From positions 28,453 to 92,452 of the forward strand of contig LLCB01000390.1 in assembly GCA_001414345.1 (NCBI GenBank): a DNA stretch of 64,000 nucleotides, in the 5' to 3' direction. Position numbers and translations under genes: made by a program. Origin of the DNA: Hymenoscyphus infarciens (taxonomy: Eukaryota; Ascomycota; Leotiomycetes; Helotiales; Helotiaceae). Of the stretch, positions 60,771 through 64,000 are shown in pieces. The notes below the pieces were generated by a model that saw nothing but the letters and a program-made list of their open reading frames with translations, was not told the origin of the DNA and made no database searches. How positions within the stretch are numbered: the first letter of the stretch is position 1; every line of letters begins with the position of its first letter.

Positions 60771-61227
60771 CAATGGATACTGGAGAATCGCCTTATGTTT
60801 TCTTACCTCGGTTGGTAGAAAGTTCACCAACCTTTGATGCTGTTTATAATAAGAACGCTGAAATGCGTTCTAATATATCCATTACCTAGTTATCGGATCA
60901 ACATGAACATGCCTAGTGCTAGTGCGAGTCGCTCCTTTTAACCAGCGCAGCTCGAGTACGGATCCGGCAAGGAGTTATCATAAGTGTGGATCAGAAAACC
61001 CTGCCCTGCCCCGCCATGCATGCACGAACGGCGTCACCTACCATGGGGGGGGGGGTCCATAAGGGCTTATCCCCCGGAGAATAGTTTCGAATTTATATAA
61101 TCTCCCACCTTCCCCCCTCGTCACCACCCTTCCCTTATCATCTTGTACCTGGGATTCTGGGTCCCCCTTCTTGGATTATTTTCCTTTTCCTTTTCCCATT
61201 CCTCTACGGATAAAAAACTCCGACATC
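60771..61227. promoter_or_regulatory. Upstream region of the permease gene
   Basis: Contains a G11 homopolymer at 61045-61055 and a pyrimidine-rich leader (about 61105-61215) before the ATG at 61228. Individual regulatory sites such as GATA elements cannot be assigned with confidence. Confidence 0.45.
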
Positions 61228-63229
61228 ATGGCTGCCAACTATGATGAGGAGAAGGTCATTAATACCTCGGATCGATCGTCGCCTCAAATCTCACCGAGTA
61301 GAGAAACGAGGGAGCCTTGGACGAGACGTTTTGTGGACAGTTTTAAACGTGATCCTAATGCCGCCTTGACGGGACCTTCCGAGACTGCTAATCCAAAGGG
61401 GGGATTCGACCATGCTGCTGCCGCCGAGCGCACAGCCAATTCGGGGTTGGCGAAGAAGTTGAAGGGTCGACATATGCAAATGATTGCCATCGGTGGTTCA
61501 ATTGGTGAGTTGAGTTGATTGCGCCGGGGGTTTGGAAATGATGGCAAATATTTTACTGGACGCTTATAAAAAAAAGAAAAGTAAATGGACTAACAAATCT
61601 TAGGTACTGGATTGTTCGTTACTTCGGGTGCTGCTCTCGCGGGCGGTGGACCGGCTTCATTAATTATCGCATATGGGATTATTGGTATTCTCATGTTCTG
61701 TACGGTCCAGGCTCTCGGTGAACTCGCTGTTGCTTTTCCTGTCGCTGGTTCCTTTTCAGCATACTCGACTCGATTTCTGGACCCCGCTTGGGGTTTTGCT
61801 ATGGGATGGAAGTAAGTATTTCACACTTTGTGAATCAATTGCTATCAATTAGTCATTGTGACAACGCGGCTAACTAATTTATAGTTACGCCATTCAATGG
61901 CTTGTTGTCCTCCCTCTCGAAATTGTCGCTGCTTCGATCACGTTGAACTTCTGGCCAGGTGCCCAAGATACAAATTCCGCCGCTTGGGTAACTCTTTTCC
62001 TCGTCGTAATTGTTTCCATCAACTTTTTCGGTGTTAGGGGATACGGTGAAGCAGAATTTGTCTTTGCCATCATCAAAGTCGTTGCAGTTATCGGTTTCAT
62101 CCTCCTTGGTATCGTCCTCAACTGTGGAGGCGGTCCGGACGGGGGGTATATTGGAGGTCGTTACTGGTATCCCAACACAGTGCAGCCAGATTATGCAGGT
62201 TATACCATCGGTGGCCAAGAACCTGGAAGCATTGTCTCTGGTGCATTTAATCATGGTTTCAAAGGTCTCTGTGGTGTATTCGTCACCGCAGCTTTCTCCT
62301 TTGCTGGAACTGAATTGGTTGGATTGGCCGCTGCTGAAGCCGACAACCCTCGCAAATCCCTACCTACCGCCATCAAGCAGGTCTTCTGGCGAATCTGTCT
62401 CTTCTACATGGTTTCTTTGACCTTGGTCAGTGTTTTGGTGCCATACGGAGATGGAAGACTTCTCGGTGCCAGTTCCACTGATGCCAAAGCATCTCCATTC
62501 GTTGTTGCTATCAACAACGCCGGTATTCAAGTTCTACCATCAATCATGAACGTGGTTATTCTTATCGCCGTCTTGTCTGTTGGAAACTCGTCGGTTTACG
62601 GCTCCTCCCGTACCCTCGCTGCACTCGCTGAGATGAACCAAGCACCAAAATTCTTAGCATATATCGATCGTCAAGGTAGACCTCTCTTCGCAATCATCGC
62701 CGCATCAATTCTCGGTCTTCTCTGCTACGTCGTAGCCGGTGGGCCAGATACCGCAAATACCGCATTGAACTGGCTCTACTCTCTCTCCGGTCTCTCCTCC
62801 ATCTTCACCTGGGCCTCCATCTGTCTCGCCCACATCCGATTCCGTCACGCCTGGAAGGCACAAGGCCACAGCCTCGACGAACTAGCATTCAAATCCCAAG
62901 TCGGTATCATCGGCTCCTGGGTCGGCTTCGTGCTCAACTGTCTCGTCCTCCTCGCCCAATTCTGGACCGCGGCTTGGCCAATTGGATTCAAAGAAATGTC
63001 AGGGACGGAAATCGCAAAGACGTTCTTCTTGGCTTACCTCGCCGCTCCAGTGGTCATCGCGTTCTATGTTCCTTATAAGCTTTGGTATAAGACTCCTTTT
63101 ATGCGGGTTAAGGATATGGATCTGAGTACGGGACGACGGGAGATTGACACTGCGGCGTTGATTGAGGCGGATCGGGTGGAGATGGCGGCGCTTCCCAAGT
63201 GGAAGAGGATTTATAAGATTTTCTGTTAG
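61228..63229 (+). CDS. Amino-acid permease (APC superfamily, fungal AAT/YAT family)
   Basis: Three exons (61228-61504, 61604-61811, 61885-63229) join in phase to 609 residues with about 12 membrane segments. The cytosolic N-terminus ends in KLKGRHMQMIAIGGSIGTGLF, the signature start of TM1 in this family. Conserved blocks follow: GELAVAFPVAGSFSAY, GWNYAIQWLVVLPLEIVAA, FSFAGTELVGLAAAEADNPRK, FWRICLFYMVSL and SVGNSSVYGSSRTLAALAE. These proton symporters import amino acids at the plasma membrane; whether this one is general (Gap1-like) or specific cannot be told. The C-terminal tail carries charged residues near MDLSTGRREID, and Lys residues at both ends could serve ubiquitin-dependent endocytosis (known for the family). 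The ATG at 61228 gives a usual-length tail before TM1. Confidence 0.94.
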
Positions 63230-63515
63230 AGCGTTAGGGTATATATGCTGTGATGTATGATTTTTGTGCTTTACTCATGGCGTTAGCTTCTTCTTCTCCT
63301 TTTTTTTGGGCATGATTATGTAGATATCCGGGTGTTGGATAGTGTAGTCACTTGATGATAAAGTGGTTTTTCTAATGGAATGGTCCTCTTGATGATTGTT
63401 TGAAGAAATCGATTTGTGACAGCTGGCTGAAAGAAAAATTAGAGTTCAGCCAAGGGGAAAGACACAGTTCCTCTGAAGACTACTTTCCGGTTCTAGCAGA
63501 CTTGGGCGGCGATGA
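63230..63515. other. 3' flank of the permease gene
   Basis: Normal-composition 3' sequence that grades into AT-rich DNA at about 63516. No gene. Confidence 0.5.
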
Positions 63516-63981
63516 AATATTTATCGGATTATCGCGATATACATCGTACAATAAATATTATAAATTCTTATCCGATATAGTAAATATCGTTAAAAAGTAA
63601 TAATAAGCGATAGATATCGGGTTCTTAGCGCTAGTGCCTTATAGTACTAAATAAACATCATATAACCTTTACTTACTATTTAAAATATACCTTCTTATAT
63701 TTAAAAAGCTATTATATAACTTATGTAACTCTATAGAGGACTTATAAGAAGAAGAATACTCTCTTAGAGTTATAAATCCTTAGAGTTTACTAGCAAAATT
63801 ATATAACTTTATGTTTCATTTTTGGAAAATACTCAAACTAAGTATTCTATTAGCTCTCGGCTAGAAGAACTATTCTCCTCTGGATCGACTATTTTTCCGC
63901 TGATAATCGATATATTATCGGTTATCCTTAGAAACCCGGTATCCATCGGATCACTTAATACGATACGATAAATATCGTAGA
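63516..63981. other. AT-rich, RIP-like block at the right edge
   Basis: CA/TG-poor and stop-rich sequence with several short ATCG-containing palindromes (TATCGCGATA, ATCGAT). Probably the edge of another transposon relic that continues beyond the window; no family is identifiable. Confidence 0.5.
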
Positions 63982-64000
63982 CCCCCCCCCCCCCCCCCCC
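63982..64000. repeat. C homopolymer at the window end
   Basis: Nineteen C's run to the last base. It may continue outside the window or mark the end of a contig. Confidence 0.9.

Overview
This window is fungal nuclear DNA from a filamentous ascomycete, probably a leotiomycete (a Sclerotinia/Botrytis-like genome). That placement is inferred from protein flavour and genome style, not from a search. The support is: many short introns of about 42-134 nt with GT..AG ends and CTAAC/CTGAC branch sites; compact neighbouring housekeeping genes; a secreted GPI-anchored wall protein; and sharply bounded AT-rich blocks with almost no CA/TG dinucleotides, the pattern left by repeat-induced point mutation (RIP).

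Layout. 1-3480 is a RIP-degraded block with traces of a hAT transposase. 4900-6033 is a lone SUR7/PalI-like membrane protein gene. 6203-12718 is a RIP-destroyed but structurally complete Tad1-type LINE on the minus strand, with poly(A) tail and target-site duplication. 13477-24213 is an accessory gene stretch: secreted FMN-dependent dehydrogenase, 7-TM protein, small PPxY protein, stand-alone alpha-kinase, and a doubtful small membrane protein. 24754-36634 is a housekeeping block: APC4, delta-COP, an acidic nuclear-type protein and a NIPA-type Mg transporter. 37172-41245 is a second AT-rich block holding a poly(T) tract, two minisatellites, a Mutator-like MITE with 9-bp TSD, a decayed coiled-coil gene and a hAT-like MITE with 8-bp TSD. 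42222-53066 is a second housekeeping block: ribosomal protein uS3, myotubularin phosphatase, PP2A scaffold subunit A and the Phe-tRNA synthetase beta chain. 55409-57172 is a GPI-anchored Cys-rich wall protein. Two more MITEs lie at 58416-59021 and 60522-60765. 61228-63229 is an amino-acid permease. From about 63516 the sequence becomes AT-rich again and ends in a C homopolymer.

The genes do not form a pathway cluster. Core cellular genes (cell cycle, COPI traffic, translation, phosphoinositide and phosphatase signalling) alternate with transposon islands, and surface, transport and secreted genes tend to lie next to those islands. I found no convincing new defence, biosynthetic or immune system. 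The most informative structures are the four transposon insertions with readable target-site duplications (or candidate ones), a GC-AG intron in the uS3 gene, and an ATG-only first coding exon in the delta-COP gene. Exon joins were deduced by hand from splice signals, reading phase and family similarity. No alignment, RNA evidence or database search was available.
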